A stretch of 64,000 nucleotides of DNA from Candidatus Eiseniibacteriota bacterium (GCA_016712505.1 JADJQY010000009.1:186001-250000); one strand, 5' to 3'. Positions 9,732 to 19,917 are shown, counted from the first letter of the stretch. Numbers and translations are program-made. The notes: generated from the sequence alone by a model not told the origin.

Positions 9732-10097
9732 TCAGGCCGCCTTGCTCATCACCTCGTCGATCCGGGTCTTGAGCAGGTCGGGGGTGAACGGCTTGACCAC
9801 GTAACCATTGACTCCGGCCTTGATCGCCTCGACCACCTTTGCCTTCTCCGCCTCGGTCGTCACCATGATCACCGGGGTCTTGTGCCCTGCGGCTCGCAGG
9901 CGCTGGACGAAGGTGATGCCGTCGACGTTCGGCATGTTCCAGTCGCAGAGAATCAGCGTCGGCTGGCTGCTCAGGTACTGCTTCATCCCGTCCTCGCCGT
10001 CGACTGCTTCGGTCACTTCCTGGATCCCGATCTGCTGCAGCACGTTCTTCTGGATGTTCCGCATCGTCCGGGAGTCGTCGATCAGTAGGATCTTCAT
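9732..10097 (-). CDS. cheY: CheY-like single-domain response regulator
   Basis: A 121-residue receiver domain with no output domain. The acidic pocket (Asp8-Asp9 in LLIDDSRTMR), the phosphoacceptor Asp52 in LCDWNMPNVDG, the switch Thr in IMVTTEAEK and Lys102 in VVKPFTP are all present, so it should be phosphorylatable. Its gene follows the CheX-like gene on the same strand with an 18-bp gap, so the two are very likely one transcript: CheX-type proteins dephosphorylate CheY-P. No histidine kinase, receptor or flagellar gene is visible within the window, so the upstream kinase must be elsewhere. It could serve motility or another two-component output. Confidence 0.93.
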   Translation of the reverse strand: MKILLIDDSRTMRNIQKNVLQQIGIQEVTEAVDGEDGMKQYLSSQPTLILCDWNMPNVDGITFVQRLRAAGHKTPVIMVTTEAEKAKVVEAIKAGVNGYVVKPFTPDLLKTRIDEVMSKAA

Positions 10098-10115
10098 GGC
10101 GATTCCTCGAATCTA

Positions 10116-10613
10116 CTAGGCCGCCTGGGCCGTCGGGTTTCCGCTTCCCTCTGCTGTCTCTTTCTTCAGCGTGACCTGGACCGCGAAGGCCCCGCAGTCG
10201 CAGGTGCAGGCAAACTCGATCACCGGCAGGTCGTGGCGGCGAAACACCTTGTGCCCATGACCGACCACCACCGACGGGCAGCTGATCGACACCGAAGTGT
10301 CGGGGAAATTGGACTTGGCCCCGCCGGCGATCATGTTGGTCACCTCGCCGATCGCGTCGGTGAAGTCGTCGTCATCCTGCGACATCGGCATGCCGGCGAA
10401 CTTCGTGACCACCGCTTCGGCGGTCGAGGTCGGAAAGCTCACGACCACGCTCCCCTGGACGTCGCCGGAGAGCCCGATGATCCCCGAAACATCGAAGACC
10501 GACTCGAACGACGACGAGACGGACGGATCCGCAATCTCGACCTCGGTCGAAAGCATGGTCGAGAAGAAGTTGGAGATGGCGAATTTGAACGCCTCGACGA
10601 ACGCAGGATCCAT
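10116..10613 (-). CDS. cheX: CheX/CheC-family CheY-P phosphatase-like protein
   Basis: A 165-residue protein starting MDPAFVEAFKFAISNFF; the ATG is preceded by GAGGGAG, and longer in-frame extensions upstream lack family features. The CheC/CheX phosphatase signature E-x-x-N is visible in IGEVTNMIAGGAKSNF, the helix that inserts into the active site of phosphorylated CheY. A short Cys-containing strand near the C-terminus (FACTCDCGAF) is unusual for CheX, where Cys is rare, and could bind a metal. The gene sits directly upstream of the cheY-like gene on the same strand, supporting a partner relationship. A cytoplasmic role in tuning response-regulator signal lifetime is likely. Confidence 0.85.
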   Translation of the reverse strand: MDPAFVEAFKFAISNFFSTMLSTEVEIADPSVSSSFESVFDVSGIIGLSGDVQGSVVVSFPTSTAEAVVTKFAGMPMSQDDDDFTDAIGEVTNMIAGGAKSNFPDTSVSISCPSVVVGHGHKVFRRHDLPVIEFACTCDCGAFAVQVTLKKETAEGSGNPTAQAA

Positions 10614-10827
10614 GGCTGCTCCCTCTGCGTGGAATCGAAACCTCGGCGTGCGAAGTGGAGTCTGCGCGCCGCCATTCGGATGGAAGATCGTCTCCGCCGC
10701 TTGCCTCCCTGAGCAGAATCTCACCTCGTGATCCCGGCGGGTGCGGCAAGTATTGCCCCCCCGGGTGTCCGCGGCGTAGCATCGGCCGCCGATTGGAGAG
10801 CGGTGGAACGACTTCGAGGGAGACGAC

Positions 10828-13800
10828 ATGTCACTGTTGCGGGCCGGACTCCGGCTGACCCTTTGCTTCTGCTTCGTACTGCCGGGCGCGCTCCGCGCAG
10901 TGGAGTCTTCGCCGGCCGACTCGACTCTGGCCCCACCGCGGGACTCCGCCTCGGCCGAGCCCGCGGAGAAATGGGATGTGGCCAACCCCGGGCTCCCTTG
11001 CGACACCCTTTCGTTCGAGGCGAGCGAGGGAACCTGGATCAGCGTCGATGTCTCCCCGGATGGGGAGTCTCTCGCCTTCGATCTCCTCGGCGACCTCTAT
11101 ACGGTGCCGATCCAGGGCGGGGAGGCGAAGCTTCTCTCCGGGGGACTGCCCTACGAGATCCAGCCCCGATACAGCCCTGATGGCAGGTTCATCCTCTTCA
11201 CCAGCGATCGCGGCGGGGCGGACAATCTCTGGATCATGAAGGCGGACGGCACCGAGCCTCGCCAGCTCACCAAGGAGAACTATCGCCTCCTCAACAACGG
11301 CGTCTGGCATCCCAGCGGCGACTACGTCGTGGCGAAGAAGCACTTCACCAGCCGACGCAGCATGGGGGCGGGCGAGATGTGGATGTACCACGTTCCCGAA
11401 GGGGGGGGCGGGGTCCAGCTCACCGAGAAGAAGAACGCACAGCAGGATGCCAACGAACCGGCGTTCTCCCCGGACGGGCGCTATCTGTACTGGTCCGAGG
11501 ACATGTCTCCCGGGCCGAGCTTCGAGTACAACAAGGATCCGAACGGCACCATCTTCGTCATTCGCCGGCTCGACCGGGAAACCGGGCGGATCGACAACCT
11601 GATCGAGCGACCAGGCGGGGCCGTCCGCCCGGAGGTCAGTCCCGATGGTCGCACCATCGCCTTCGTACGTCGCGAGCGGAATCGCTCGGTCCTCTCACTC
11701 TTCGACCTGGCGACGGGCGAGGTGCGCTCGCTCTGGGACGGTCTGTCGCTCGATCAGCAGGAGACCTGGACCCTCTTCGGTGCGCACCCCGGTTTCGATT
11801 GGACGCCGGACGGTCGCTCCATTGTGATCAGCGCTCAGGGAAAGCTCCACCGGGTCGAGGTGGCCTCCGGCCAGGTCACCGAGATTCCGTTCCACGCTGC
11901 GGTGCGCCAGCCGGTGATTCAGGCGGTTCGTCGTGCGGTCGAGGTGGGGGAGGATCATTTCGACGTTCGGGTGATCCGCTGGGCACAGTTCACCCCGGAC
12001 GGCCGCACCGTCGTGTTTCAGGCCCTGGGCAAGCTGTATCGCCGGGATCTGGCCGCGCCCTACGGCCAGCCGAGCGGCCCGGCACGAAGGATCACTCGTG
12101 ATGAAGGGTGGATCGAGTCTGCCCCCTCGCTTGCTCCCGATGGCCGGACGATCGCCTACACCACCTGGAATGATCGAGAGGGGGGGCGTGTCCGTGTGGT
12201 CGGCATCGACGGCACCGGCGGCAGGGTGGTCCAGGCGCGCCCGGGTCACTACGCCGAAGTTGCCTTCTCCTCCGACGGTCGGTGGCTGGTCTACCAGGCA
12301 GTGGGCGGGGACGGATATCGCGGCTATCTCTGGGCCGAGGAGGCGGGAGTCTATCGCCTGGCCGTCGACGGGCGGTCGCCCGCCGAGCTCGTGACCCGCG
12401 AAGGGAGCAGTCCGCACTTCAATCACGACGGAACCCGCATCTTTCTCAACTCCGGCGAAGGGGAGAAGCACGCTCTGGTCAGTGTAAACCTGCTCGGCTC
12501 GGACCGGCGGGTGCACGCGACGTCGGAGCGGGCGCTCGACTTCGTGCTCTCGCCGGATGAACGTTGGATCGCCTTTCAGGAACTCTGGCAAACCTACGTG
12601 GCACCGTTCCCGCTGTCCGCGCGGCCGGTGGAACTCGCGCCGGAGATGTCGAACTTGCCGGTGCGCCGGCTCTCAGCCGACGGTGGGGTCGACCTCTCCT
12701 GGACACGGGACGGCCGCCGGGTGAGTTGGAGTTTGGGGCCGAATCTCTGGTGCCAGGAACCCGACTCGCTCTTCGTCGAACGCGAGAAGAGCGCCCCGGC
12801 TCCGCGTCCGGACAGCGTCGCGCTCGGCTGGACCGAGCCGGCTGATCTGCCCACGGGCGATCTCTACCTGGTCGGGGGGCGCGTTCTACCCATGACCGCC
12901 GAGGGGCCGTACCGTGACTCCGATCGCACCGCCTGGGTCATCGACAACGGGGTGGTCCACGTCCGAGGAAACCGGATCGTTGCGGTGGGCCCGGCGACCG
13001 AGGTGGCGATTCCCCGCACCGGGGCGCGGGTGATCGACGTCACCGGAATGACCGTGATGCCTGGGTTCGTTGACGTCCATGCCCACACAGGATCGAGCGG
13101 GGCGCGGCTTCTGGCGCAAACCAACTGGGCGCTGATGGCCAATCTCGCCTTCGGCGTGACCACGACCCACGATCCCTCGAACAACACCGAGATGATATTC
13201 GCCGAGTCGGAGCTGCAGCAGCGCGGCGATCTGCTCGCTCCGCGGATCATGAGCACCGGCACGATCCTCTATGGCGCGGAGGGCGAGTTCAAGGCGGTGA
13301 TCGATACCTACGACGACGCGTTGCGCGCCCTGCGCCGGACAGCGGCCTGGGGGGCTTTCTCGGTCAAGAGCTACAACCAGCCGCGGCGCGAGCAGCGTCA
13401 GATGGTGATCAAGGCGGCGCGCGAACTGGGGATGCTGGTTGTGCCCGAAGGCGGATCGACGCTGCACTACAACATGAGCCACTTTCTCGATGGGCACACC
13501 ACGCTCGAGCACGCGGTGCCGGTGGCGCCGCTCTACGAGCCGGAACTCCGGTTGATGTCGCGCTTCGGGACCGGCTACACCCCGACGCTCATCGTCGGCT
13601 ACGGCGGAATCTGGGGCGAGAACTACTGGTACCACCACACGGAGGTCTGGAAGGACGAGCGACTCCTCCGCTTCATGCCGCGCTCGACCCTGGATGCTCG
13701 CGCCCGCCGTCGGGTGATGGCTCCGGAGGAGGAGTACCACCACCTCGATCTCGCCCGGACCGCGGCGGAAGTGGAGCGAAGGGGCGGGAACGTCGAGATC

Positions 13801-14169
13801 GGCGCGCACGGGCAGATTCAGGGGCTGGGAGTTCACTGGGAACTCTGGATGCTGGAGCAGGGGGGACTGGAACCGATCGAGGCGCTGCGCTGCGGCACGC
13901 GGAACGGAGCGCGCGCCCTCGGACTCGACGGTTCGCTTGGCACTCTGGCCGATGGAAAACTCGCCGACCTGATCGTGATCGAGGGGGATCCGCTGACCGA
14001 GATCCGTAGCTCGGTCCGGGTGCGCTACACCATGCTGAACGGCCGACTGTACGATGCCCGCACGCTGGAGCAGCTCGCGCCGACGCCGACGCCGGCTCCG
14101 ACCCTGCCCTATCTGGAACCGCTTCCCGCGGCCGCGACCCACTTCGACTGCGACTGGCAGATGGAGTGA
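10828..14169 (+). CDS. Secreted TolB-like PD40 propeller fused to an amidohydrolase
   Basis: A 1113-residue exported fusion. The ATG follows CGAGGGAGACGAC and begins a signal peptide (MSLLRAGLRLTLCFCFVLPG). Residues ~60-650 hold many PD40/TolB-type blades (SPDGxxIAF, FTSDRGGADNLW). Residues ~690-1085 are an amidohydrolase of the imidazolonepropionase-like type. Its metal-site segments are FVDVHAHTG (HxH), FSVKSYNQ (candidate carboxylated Lys), TTLEHAVPV and IGAHGQIQG, and it ends with the usual closing barrel segment TLADGKLADLIVIEGDPL. The family is widespread in Bacteroidetes-like and other FCB genomes; substrates are unknown, with dipeptides or lactams proposed for relatives. The gene is monocistronic and convergent with the kynureninase-like gene (6-bp gap). 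Domain order and length fit the family well. Confidence 0.9.
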   Translation: MSLLRAGLRLTLCFCFVLPGALRAVESSPADSTLAPPRDSASAEPAEKWDVANPGLPCDTLSFEASEGTWISVDVSPDGESLAFDLLGDLYTVPIQGGEAKLLSGGLPYEIQPRYSPDGRFILFTSDRGGADNLWIMKADGTEPRQLTKENYRLLNNGVWHPSGDYVVAKKHFTSRRSMGAGEMWMYHVPEGGGGVQLTEKKNAQQDANEPAFSPDGRYLYWSEDMSPGPSFEYNKDPNGTIFVIRRLDRETGRIDNLIERPGGAVRPEVSPDGRTIAFVRRERNRSVLSLFDLATGEVRSLWDGLSLDQQETWTLFGAHPGFDWTPDGRSIVISAQGKLHRVEVASGQVTEIPFHAAVRQPVIQAVRRAVEVGEDHFDVRVIRWAQFTPDGRTVVFQALGKLYRRDLAAPYGQPSGPARRITRDEGWIESAPSLAPDGRTIAYTTWNDREGGRVRVVGIDGTGGRVVQARPGHYAEVAFSSDGRWLVYQAVGGDGYRGYLWAEEAGVYRLAVDGRSPAELVTREGSSPHFNHDGTRIFLNSGEGEKHALVSVNLLGSDRRVHATSERALDFVLSPDERWIAFQELWQTYVAPFPLSARPVELAPEMSNLPVRRLSADGGVDLSWTRDGRRVSWSLGPNLWCQEPDSLFVEREKSAPAPRPDSVALGWTEPADLPTGDLYLVGGRVLPMTAEGPYRDSDRTAWVIDNGVVHVRGNRIVAVGPATEVAIPRTGARVIDVTGMTVMPGFVDVHAHTGSSGARLLAQTNWALMANLAFGVTTTHDPSNNTEMIFAESELQQRGDLLAPRIMSTGTILYGAEGEFKAVIDTYDDALRALRRTAAWGAFSVKSYNQPRREQRQMVIKAARELGMLVVPEGGSTLHYNMSHFLDGHTTLEHAVPVAPLYEPELRLMSRFGTGYTPTLIVGYGGIWGENYWYHHTEVWKDERLLRFMPRSTLDARARRRVMAPEEEYHHLDLARTAAEVERRGGNVEIGAHGQIQGLGVHWELWMLEQGGLEPIEALRCGTRNGARALGLDGSLGTLADGKLADLIVIEGDPLTEIRSSVRVRYTMLNGRLYDARTLEQLAPTPTPAPTLPYLEPLPAAATHFDCDWQME

Positions 14170-14175
14170 GCGCGA

Positions 14176-15366
14176 TCAGGTGACCGTATCGCGCGCCCGA
14201 TCCTGGTGTCGCTTCCAGCTTCCGTCCTTCTGGATGCGGACGATCTCGTCCAGCGCTCCGGAGACCTCCTGATCGCGGGAATAGAAGTGCGGAGCGAGCC
14301 GAATCCCGGCGCCGGGGCGGTAGTCGATGATCACGTCGCGGGCGAGGAGCTCGCGCGAAATCTCGTAGGCGTGCGGTAGGTCGATGCTGACCGTCCCGCC
14401 GCGCGATTCCGGCCGACGCGGGGTGCGCACCGGCCAGCCTTCGCGGTCGCACCGTTCCAGGATCATCGTGGTCTGGCGCAGGCTCTTCTCGCGCACCCGG
14501 TCGATCCCGACCAGAGCGAGGATTTCCAGGCCGGCCTCCGCCGCCATGAGCGACGGGACAGCCGGCGTGCCGTGCAGGAAGCGCCACGCCCCCGCGGCGC
14601 GCTCGATCGGTGGAGGAGCGAAGGCGAACGGATCGTGGTGCGCCTGCCACCCGGTGAGACGGGGGGTGAGGGTCCCCGCAAGATCGGGGCGAACGTAGAG
14701 GAACGCGGCCCCCGGTCCGCCGCACAGCCACTTGAGGCATCCTCCGACGACCGCGTCGGCCTGCAGCGCCGTGGCGTCGAGAGGCACGGTGCCGGCCGAC
14801 TGGTAGGCGTCGAGCAGAAAGCCCGCGCCCACCTCGCGGGCCCGGGCGGCGATCCGCGCGGCGTCCTGGATGAAGCTGCTCCGAAACAGCACGTGGGAGA
14901 TGGCGACGAGCCGGGTCCGCTCGTCGATGGCGGCGAGGATCCGCTCGGGGTCGACCGTCACACCATCCTCGCTTGGCACCCGGACGACCTCGGCTCCGGA
15001 AACGCCGTCGAACAGGTAGAGCAGCGAGGGGAAGTTCATCGCGGTCGTGACCAGGCGGTTGCGAGGACCGGAGAACTCGAGACAGGAAAGGTAGAGCGCG
15101 GTCGCGAGGGTGACGTTGGGCTGCATCGCCACGCTCCCCGCGGGGGCGCCGATGACCTCCCCGACCCGGTCTCCCACCGTGACCGGGAGGCTCCACCATC
15201 CCTCGTTCCAGGCGCGCACGCCGCGCAGATCCCAGGCCTGGGCGTACGATTCGAGTCCCTGCCGGGCTCCCCGCGGCATGGCGCCGAGGGAGTGACTGAC
15301 CAGGTAGGTGCACCGGTCGAGGATCGGAAACTCGTCCCGATACTGGAGGAGATTGTCGGTTTCCAT
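14176..15366 (-). CDS. Kynureninase-like class V PLP-dependent enzyme
   Basis: About 396 residues from the ATG at 15366 (METDNLLQYRDEFPIL); an alternative ATG at 15411 adds 15 residues, and neither has a strong Shine-Dalgarno. The fold-type I PLP enzyme features are clear: YLVSHSLGAMP near the N-terminus, the cofactor Asp in LLDAYQSAG, and the Schiff-base Lys in GGCLKWLCGGPGAAFLYV. These blocks resemble kynureninase more than cysteine desulfurase or serine-glyoxylate transaminase. Kynureninase cleaves kynurenine to anthranilate and alanine in tryptophan breakdown. Its neighbours (a fumarylacetoacetase relic and an unknown gene) are compatible with aromatic amino-acid catabolism, but no kynurenine pathway partner is present. 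Enzyme class is confident; exact substrate is moderate. Confidence 0.8.
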   Translation of the reverse strand: METDNLLQYRDEFPILDRCTYLVSHSLGAMPRGARQGLESYAQAWDLRGVRAWNEGWWSLPVTVGDRVGEVIGAPAGSVAMQPNVTLATALYLSCLEFSGPRNRLVTTAMNFPSLLYLFDGVSGAEVVRVPSEDGVTVDPERILAAIDERTRLVAISHVLFRSSFIQDAARIAARAREVGAGFLLDAYQSAGTVPLDATALQADAVVGGCLKWLCGGPGAAFLYVRPDLAGTLTPRLTGWQAHHDPFAFAPPPIERAAGAWRFLHGTPAVPSLMAAEAGLEILALVGIDRVREKSLRQTTMILERCDREGWPVRTPRRPESRGGTVSIDLPHAYEISRELLARDVIIDYRPGAGIRLAPHFYSRDQEVSGALDEIVRIQKDGSWKRHQDRARDTVT

Positions 15367-15504
15367 CTCGGAGTAACTGTAGGAGCGGCGCCCGGAACCT
15401 GTCCATTCCAATCCCGATTTGCGCTACCGAGGGGGCCGAACACTCTGGTAGCATTCGTGGTCCGCGCCGGCCATCCCCCCAAACGACCTGTGGAGGATTC
15501 GAGG

Positions 15505-17085
15505 ATGAAACGCCCCCGATGCCGTTGGGGTGGTGCAGGACTGGCTCTTCGCCTGGTGACGGCCTCCGCGATCCCGCTGTTCGCAGCCCTCGTCCCGGCG
15601 TCGGCGCACGATTCGCTCCCCGAGTCGCTCCCGCCGCCCTACCGTGGGCCGGGGCACCGCGGCGCCTCGATCGCTCCCGACTCCGAGGGGCGCGTGCTCG
15701 GAATGAACTCCGAGAGTGTGGCCCTCGCGGCCTGGCTGCCCCTGGGTCTGTTCGACGGGGCGAACACCGCGGGCAGTGACATCTGGGGATACGTCGCCCC
15801 CTCAGGGCGCGAGTACGCCATTCTGGGGATGAACCACGGGGCCGCCTTCGTCGAGGTCACGACGCCGACCGAGCCGGTCATCGTGGCCGTGATCCCGAGC
15901 ATCGGGACGATCTGGAAGGAGATCACCACCCACGGCGAGTTCGCCTACGTGGTGTCGGATCAGATCGGCGAGGGGATGCAGGTGATCGACCTGACGCGGA
16001 TCGACGAAGGGTAGGTGTCTCTCGCGCAGACGGTCATGACCGACGGACTCAGGACCGTTCACACCATCCGAACGAACGAGGCGGGTGACCACATCTACCT
16101 TTGCGGCGCGAATGTCGGCTCGCGCGGTCTCGTTCCCTACGATGTGAGCGACCCCGCGCATCCGGTGCCAGGCCCGAGCGCCTGGAGCCCGGAGTACGCC
16201 CCCGGGCGCACGATCTACGTCCACGATGTGGTTGTTCGCACCTACACCTCGGGGCCAGTGGCCGGCCGCGAGATCGCGTTCTGTTGCTGCGGCCCCCAGG
16301 GGCTCTACATCGTGGATGTGACCGACAAGCGCGCCCTGCGAACCATCGGCACGCTCACCTACGAGAACCTGGAGTACTGTCACTACGGATGGCTCTCCGA
16401 TGACGGGCTCACGTTCTATCTGGGAGACGAGCTGGATGAGTCCCGCGGGCGGGTGAGCAGTTCGACGACCTATGTAGTCGACGTGGCCGATCTCTCCGCG
16501 CCACGCCTGCTGGGCAGCTTCACCAACGGGAACTCGGCGATCGATCACAACCTGGTTGGCGCCGGACGCTATCTCCTGCAGGCGAACTACCGGAGCGGCC
16601 TGCGCATCTTCGACGTCGAGCGCGGTGGGGATCGCACCGATGTCGCCGAGATCGGGTGGTTCGATACCTATCCGGACGACGACTTGCCCAACTTCGCCGG
16701 GCTCTGGGGAGTGCACTGGCTCCCGAGCGGGACGATCATCGCCTCGGACATGCAGCGGGGTCTCTTCGTCTTCGACGCCTCCGCCGTGCTCGGCGTCGGA
16801 GGGGAGGGGCCGCGCTTCGTGACCGGGTTCGAAGCCCCCTATCCCAACCCGATCCGTTCCGGAGCGACCCTGACGTTCGTCATGCAGACCGAGGGACCGG
16901 TGCGCCTCTCGCTCTTCGACTCGGGCGGGCGGCGGAGGGAAACGCTCTTCGATGGATCCGCGGCGCGGGGCTACCATCGGGTCGCCTTCGAGCCGGGGAA
17001 GCTCGATCTTCCGGCCGGTGTGTATTTCGCGCGATTCGAGGCGCCGGGCCGGGACGAGTCGCGGCGGATGGTGGTGATTCGCTAG
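15505..17085 (+). CDS. Choice-of-anchor-B/LVIVD-repeat secreted protein interrupted by an in-frame TAG
   Basis: The ATG at 15505 (after GGAGG) starts a signal peptide (KRPRCRWGGAGLALRLVTAS...). The body has the LVIVD-type pattern in which each blade reports an event: WGYVAPSGREYAILG, GAAFVEVTTPTEPVIVAV, FAYVVSDQIGEGMQVIDLT. At 16012-16014 a TAG stop follows IDEG. The next codon is GTG, and the same frame continues seamlessly with further blades (TVHTIRTNEAGDHIYLCG, HYGWLSDDGLTFYLGDE) and a C-terminal sorting-type module (YPNPIRSGATLTFVM, PAGVYFARFEAPG). With no frame change, this is a single-codon interruption, not an indel. It could be a sequencing error, a recent nonsense mutation, or translation restart at the adjacent GTG giving a leaderless second half. 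Confidence 0.8.
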
Positions 17086-17158
17086 TCGTCGGAGTTTCGA
17101 GTTCGACGGTTGAAGGGCGGCCGTGCGAGGCACGGCCGGACCAGAGGGAGGATGTCTG

Positions 17159-18592
17159 ATGCTGGACAAGCTCGAGGAACGCTTTCGCCGGGTCGCCCCC
17201 AAGGCCGACTTCTGCTCACTCCGGTTCGTGGAGGAGAAGACGCAGACGCTTTCTGTCCGCCAGAACGTGGTCCAGCCGGCGACCTCCGCGGTCGACATCG
17301 GGGTGATGATCACGGTGGTCGAGGGGAGCGGGATGGGGTACGCCGGTACCTCCGATCTCTCCGAGGACGGTCTGCGGCGGGCTGCGGATCAGGCGCACCA
17401 ATGGGCCCGGCGCACCGCCGGGCGCACGGTGGTCGACTTCGCCAAGGTGCCGATGCCCCGCCCGGAAGGGGAGTATCGCTCGCCGGTCCGCACCCCGTGG
17501 GAGTCGATCTCCCTGGCGGAGAAGATCGAGATCCTTCGCGCGGAGAGCGCGAGCATCGCGGTCGATCCCCGGATCGTCGACTGGGAGGCCTCGCTCAGCC
17601 AGGTGGAACTGGAAACCCTCTTTCTCACCGCCGACGGCGGGCGCGCGGTACAACGGTTCAGCTACTTGATCCCGTACATGAGCGCCACCGCGAACCAGGG
17701 GGCGGAAACCCAGACCCGCTCACTCGGCGGGCGCGGACTCTGTCGTCAGGGCGGACTCGAGGTGCTCGACGCGATCCACTATCGCAACTCCGGCCCCCGG
17801 CTGGCCGCGGAGGCCCTGGAGTTGTTGACCGCGCCCAATTGTCCCTCGGGGCAGATGGACGTCATCCTGGCGCCGGATCAGATGATCCTCCAGATCCACG
17901 AATCGATCGGGCACCCGCTGGAACTCGATCGGATCCTGGGCGATGAGCGGAACTACGCCGGGACCAGCTTCGTCACCATGGATATGTTCGGGAGCTACCG
18001 GTACGGTTCCGATCTGCTGAACATTACCTACGACCCGACCCGGACCGAGCAGTTCGCGAGCTATGGCTTCGATGACGACGGACTGAAAGCCGAGCGCCAG
18101 TTCATCATCCGCAACGGCATCCTCGAGCGTCCGCTTGGCGGGATCACCTCGCAGGCCCGGGCAGGGGTGGAAGGGGTGGCGAACTCGCGCGCCACCAGCT
18201 GGAATCGCCCTCCGATCGATCGGATGGCCAACCTCAATCTCGAGCCGGGTACGTCGTCCCTCGAGGAGATGATCGCCGCGGTCGAGCGGGGAATCTTCAT
18301 GCGGACGAACGTCTCCTGGTCGATCGACGATTCACGGAACAAGTTTCAGTTCGGCTGCGAGTGGGGCCAGTTGATCGAGAACGGAAAGCTGACCCAGGTG
18401 GTCAAGAAGCCCAACTACCGCGGAATCTCGGCCACCTTCTGGCGCAACCTGAAGATGGTGGGGCGCGAGTCGACCTTCGAAGTGCTCGGCACGCCGAACT
18501 GCGGCAAGGGCGAGCCAAACCAGGTGATCCGTGTCGGGCACGCCAGTCCCACCTGCCTCTTCACGCAGGTCGACGTCTTCGGAGGGGAGTGA
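17159..18592 (+). CDS. tldD: TldD-family metallopeptidase subunit
   Basis: A 477-residue TldD-type protein. The ATG at 17159 follows GAGGGAGG at normal spacing; an upstream in-frame GTG at 17123 has no such site. The metallopeptidase motif HESIGHPLELDR (HExxxH) lies mid-protein, followed by the family's glycine-rich and RMANLNLEPG blocks; the C-terminal half includes VKKPNYRGIS. TldD with its non-catalytic partner TldE/PmbA forms a heterodimer that threads and degrades unfolded peptides and matures some ribosomal peptides. The partner gene follows after a 2-bp gap, indicating a tight operon. Cytoplasmic. Which peptide it processes here is unknown; no RiPP precursor gene is recognisable nearby. 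Confidence 0.92.
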   Translation: MLDKLEERFRRVAPKADFCSLRFVEEKTQTLSVRQNVVQPATSAVDIGVMITVVEGSGMGYAGTSDLSEDGLRRAADQAHQWARRTAGRTVVDFAKVPMPRPEGEYRSPVRTPWESISLAEKIEILRAESASIAVDPRIVDWEASLSQVELETLFLTADGGRAVQRFSYLIPYMSATANQGAETQTRSLGGRGLCRQGGLEVLDAIHYRNSGPRLAAEALELLTAPNCPSGQMDVILAPDQMILQIHESIGHPLELDRILGDERNYAGTSFVTMDMFGSYRYGSDLLNITYDPTRTEQFASYGFDDDGLKAERQFIIRNGILERPLGGITSQARAGVEGVANSRATSWNRPPIDRMANLNLEPGTSSLEEMIAAVERGIFMRTNVSWSIDDSRNKFQFGCEWGQLIENGKLTQVVKKPNYRGISATFWRNLKMVGRESTFEVLGTPNCGKGEPNQVIRVGHASPTCLFTQVDVFGGE

Positions 18593-18594
18593 TC

Positions 18595-19917
18595 ATGCAG
18601 CACTACTTCAACTCGCTGGCCGACCACGTCAACGGCCGGCTCCAGGGCGAGGAACGATTCCTGATGAACTTCGGCGCCGAGGACTCGGACTTCGTGCGCC
18701 TCAATCACGCCCAGGTGCGCCAGGCTGGAAGCGTGCGCCAGCGGATCGTCTCGATCGATCTCATCGCGGGACAGCGTCACGCGCCCGGCATGGTCTGCCT
18801 CTCGGGCGACGCCGAACTGGACCGGGACCGGCTCAGCCGCCTGGTGGAGGAACTGCGCGGAAAGCTCGCCTTCCTGCCCGAGGACCCATATCTGCTCTAC
18901 TCGACCGACGTGCGTTCCACCGAGCATCATGCGGAGAATCAACTTCTTCCGGCCCATGAGGCGGTTGCCCAGATCCAGGACGCGGCGAAGGGACTCGACC
19001 TGGTGGGGCTCTACGCCTCGGGCGGCATCCATTCCGGCTTCGCCAACAGCTTCGGGCAACGGAACTGGTTCTCGAGCTACTCGTTCAACTTCGACTTCAG
19101 CGCCTACCATCACGGCGACAAGGCGGTGAAGGCTGACTACGCCGGGTTCCGCTGGGACCCAGCGGGATTCGCGGCCAAGATGTCGTCGGTGCGCGAGCAG
19201 TTCAGCTATCTAACCCGCGAAGCCCGCACCATCAAGCCGGGGCACTACCGAGTCTATCTGGCCCCGGCAGCGGTCTGGGATCTGATGAGCACCCTCGCCT
19301 GGGGCGGCTTCGGTCTCAAGGACCACCGCACCAAGCAAACGACGCTGATCCGCATGACGGAGGAGGGGGCGAAGCTGCACCCCACCATCACCCTGATGGA
19401 GAACGTGAAGGAGGGCGTCGCCGCGGCCTTCAACGGCGCCGGGTTCATCAAGCCGGATCAGACCACGATCATCGAGCGCGGTGCGTTCAAGAACTGCCTC
19501 GCCTCGGCCCGTTCGGCCAAGGAGTACGGTGTCCCGACCAACGGCGCGAGTGAGGCGGAGACCCCGGACTCGCTCGATCTGGCGGCGGGGGAGATTCCGC
19601 GCGAGGAGATCCTCTCCCGCCTCGGGACAGGGCTCTACGTCAACAACCTGCACTACCTGAACTACTCGGATCGTCCCGCTTGCCGGATGACCGGCATGAC
19701 CCGATTTGCCACCTTCTGGGTCGAGAACGGGTCGATCGCCGCGCCGGTCAACGTCATGCGTTTCGACGAGACGATCTACCGCGTGCTCGGGGAGAACCTG
19801 ATCGGGCTGACCCGTGAGCGAGATTTCGTCCTCGATTCTCAGACCTACTTCGCCCGGTCGACCTCCAGCCAGCGGGTGCCGGGCGCGCTGGTGGAGGGGT
19901 TCCACTTCACGCTCTAG
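18595..19917 (+). CDS. TldE/PmbA-family partner subunit
   Basis: A 440-residue PmbA/TldE-like protein lacking the HExxxH motif, as expected for the non-catalytic half of the TldD/TldE complex. The ATG lies 2 bp after the tldD stop with GGAGGGGAG just upstream, so the two are co-transcribed and probably translationally coupled. Recognisable stretches are FGQRNWFSSYSFNFDFSAYH, VYLAPAAVWDLMSTLAWGGF and NNLHYLNYSDRPACRMTGMTR. It is expected to be cytoplasmic and to bind TldD. The protein is full length for the family and intact. No regulatory feature is seen between the genes. Confidence 0.9.
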   Translation: MQHYFNSLADHVNGRLQGEERFLMNFGAEDSDFVRLNHAQVRQAGSVRQRIVSIDLIAGQRHAPGMVCLSGDAELDRDRLSRLVEELRGKLAFLPEDPYLLYSTDVRSTEHHAENQLLPAHEAVAQIQDAAKGLDLVGLYASGGIHSGFANSFGQRNWFSSYSFNFDFSAYHHGDKAVKADYAGFRWDPAGFAAKMSSVREQFSYLTREARTIKPGHYRVYLAPAAVWDLMSTLAWGGFGLKDHRTKQTTLIRMTEEGAKLHPTITLMENVKEGVAAAFNGAGFIKPDQTTIIERGAFKNCLASARSAKEYGVPTNGASEAETPDSLDLAAGEIPREEILSRLGTGLYVNNLHYLNYSDRPACRMTGMTRFATFWVENGSIAAPVNVMRFDETIYRVLGENLIGLTRERDFVLDSQTYFARSTSSQRVPGALVEGFHFTL

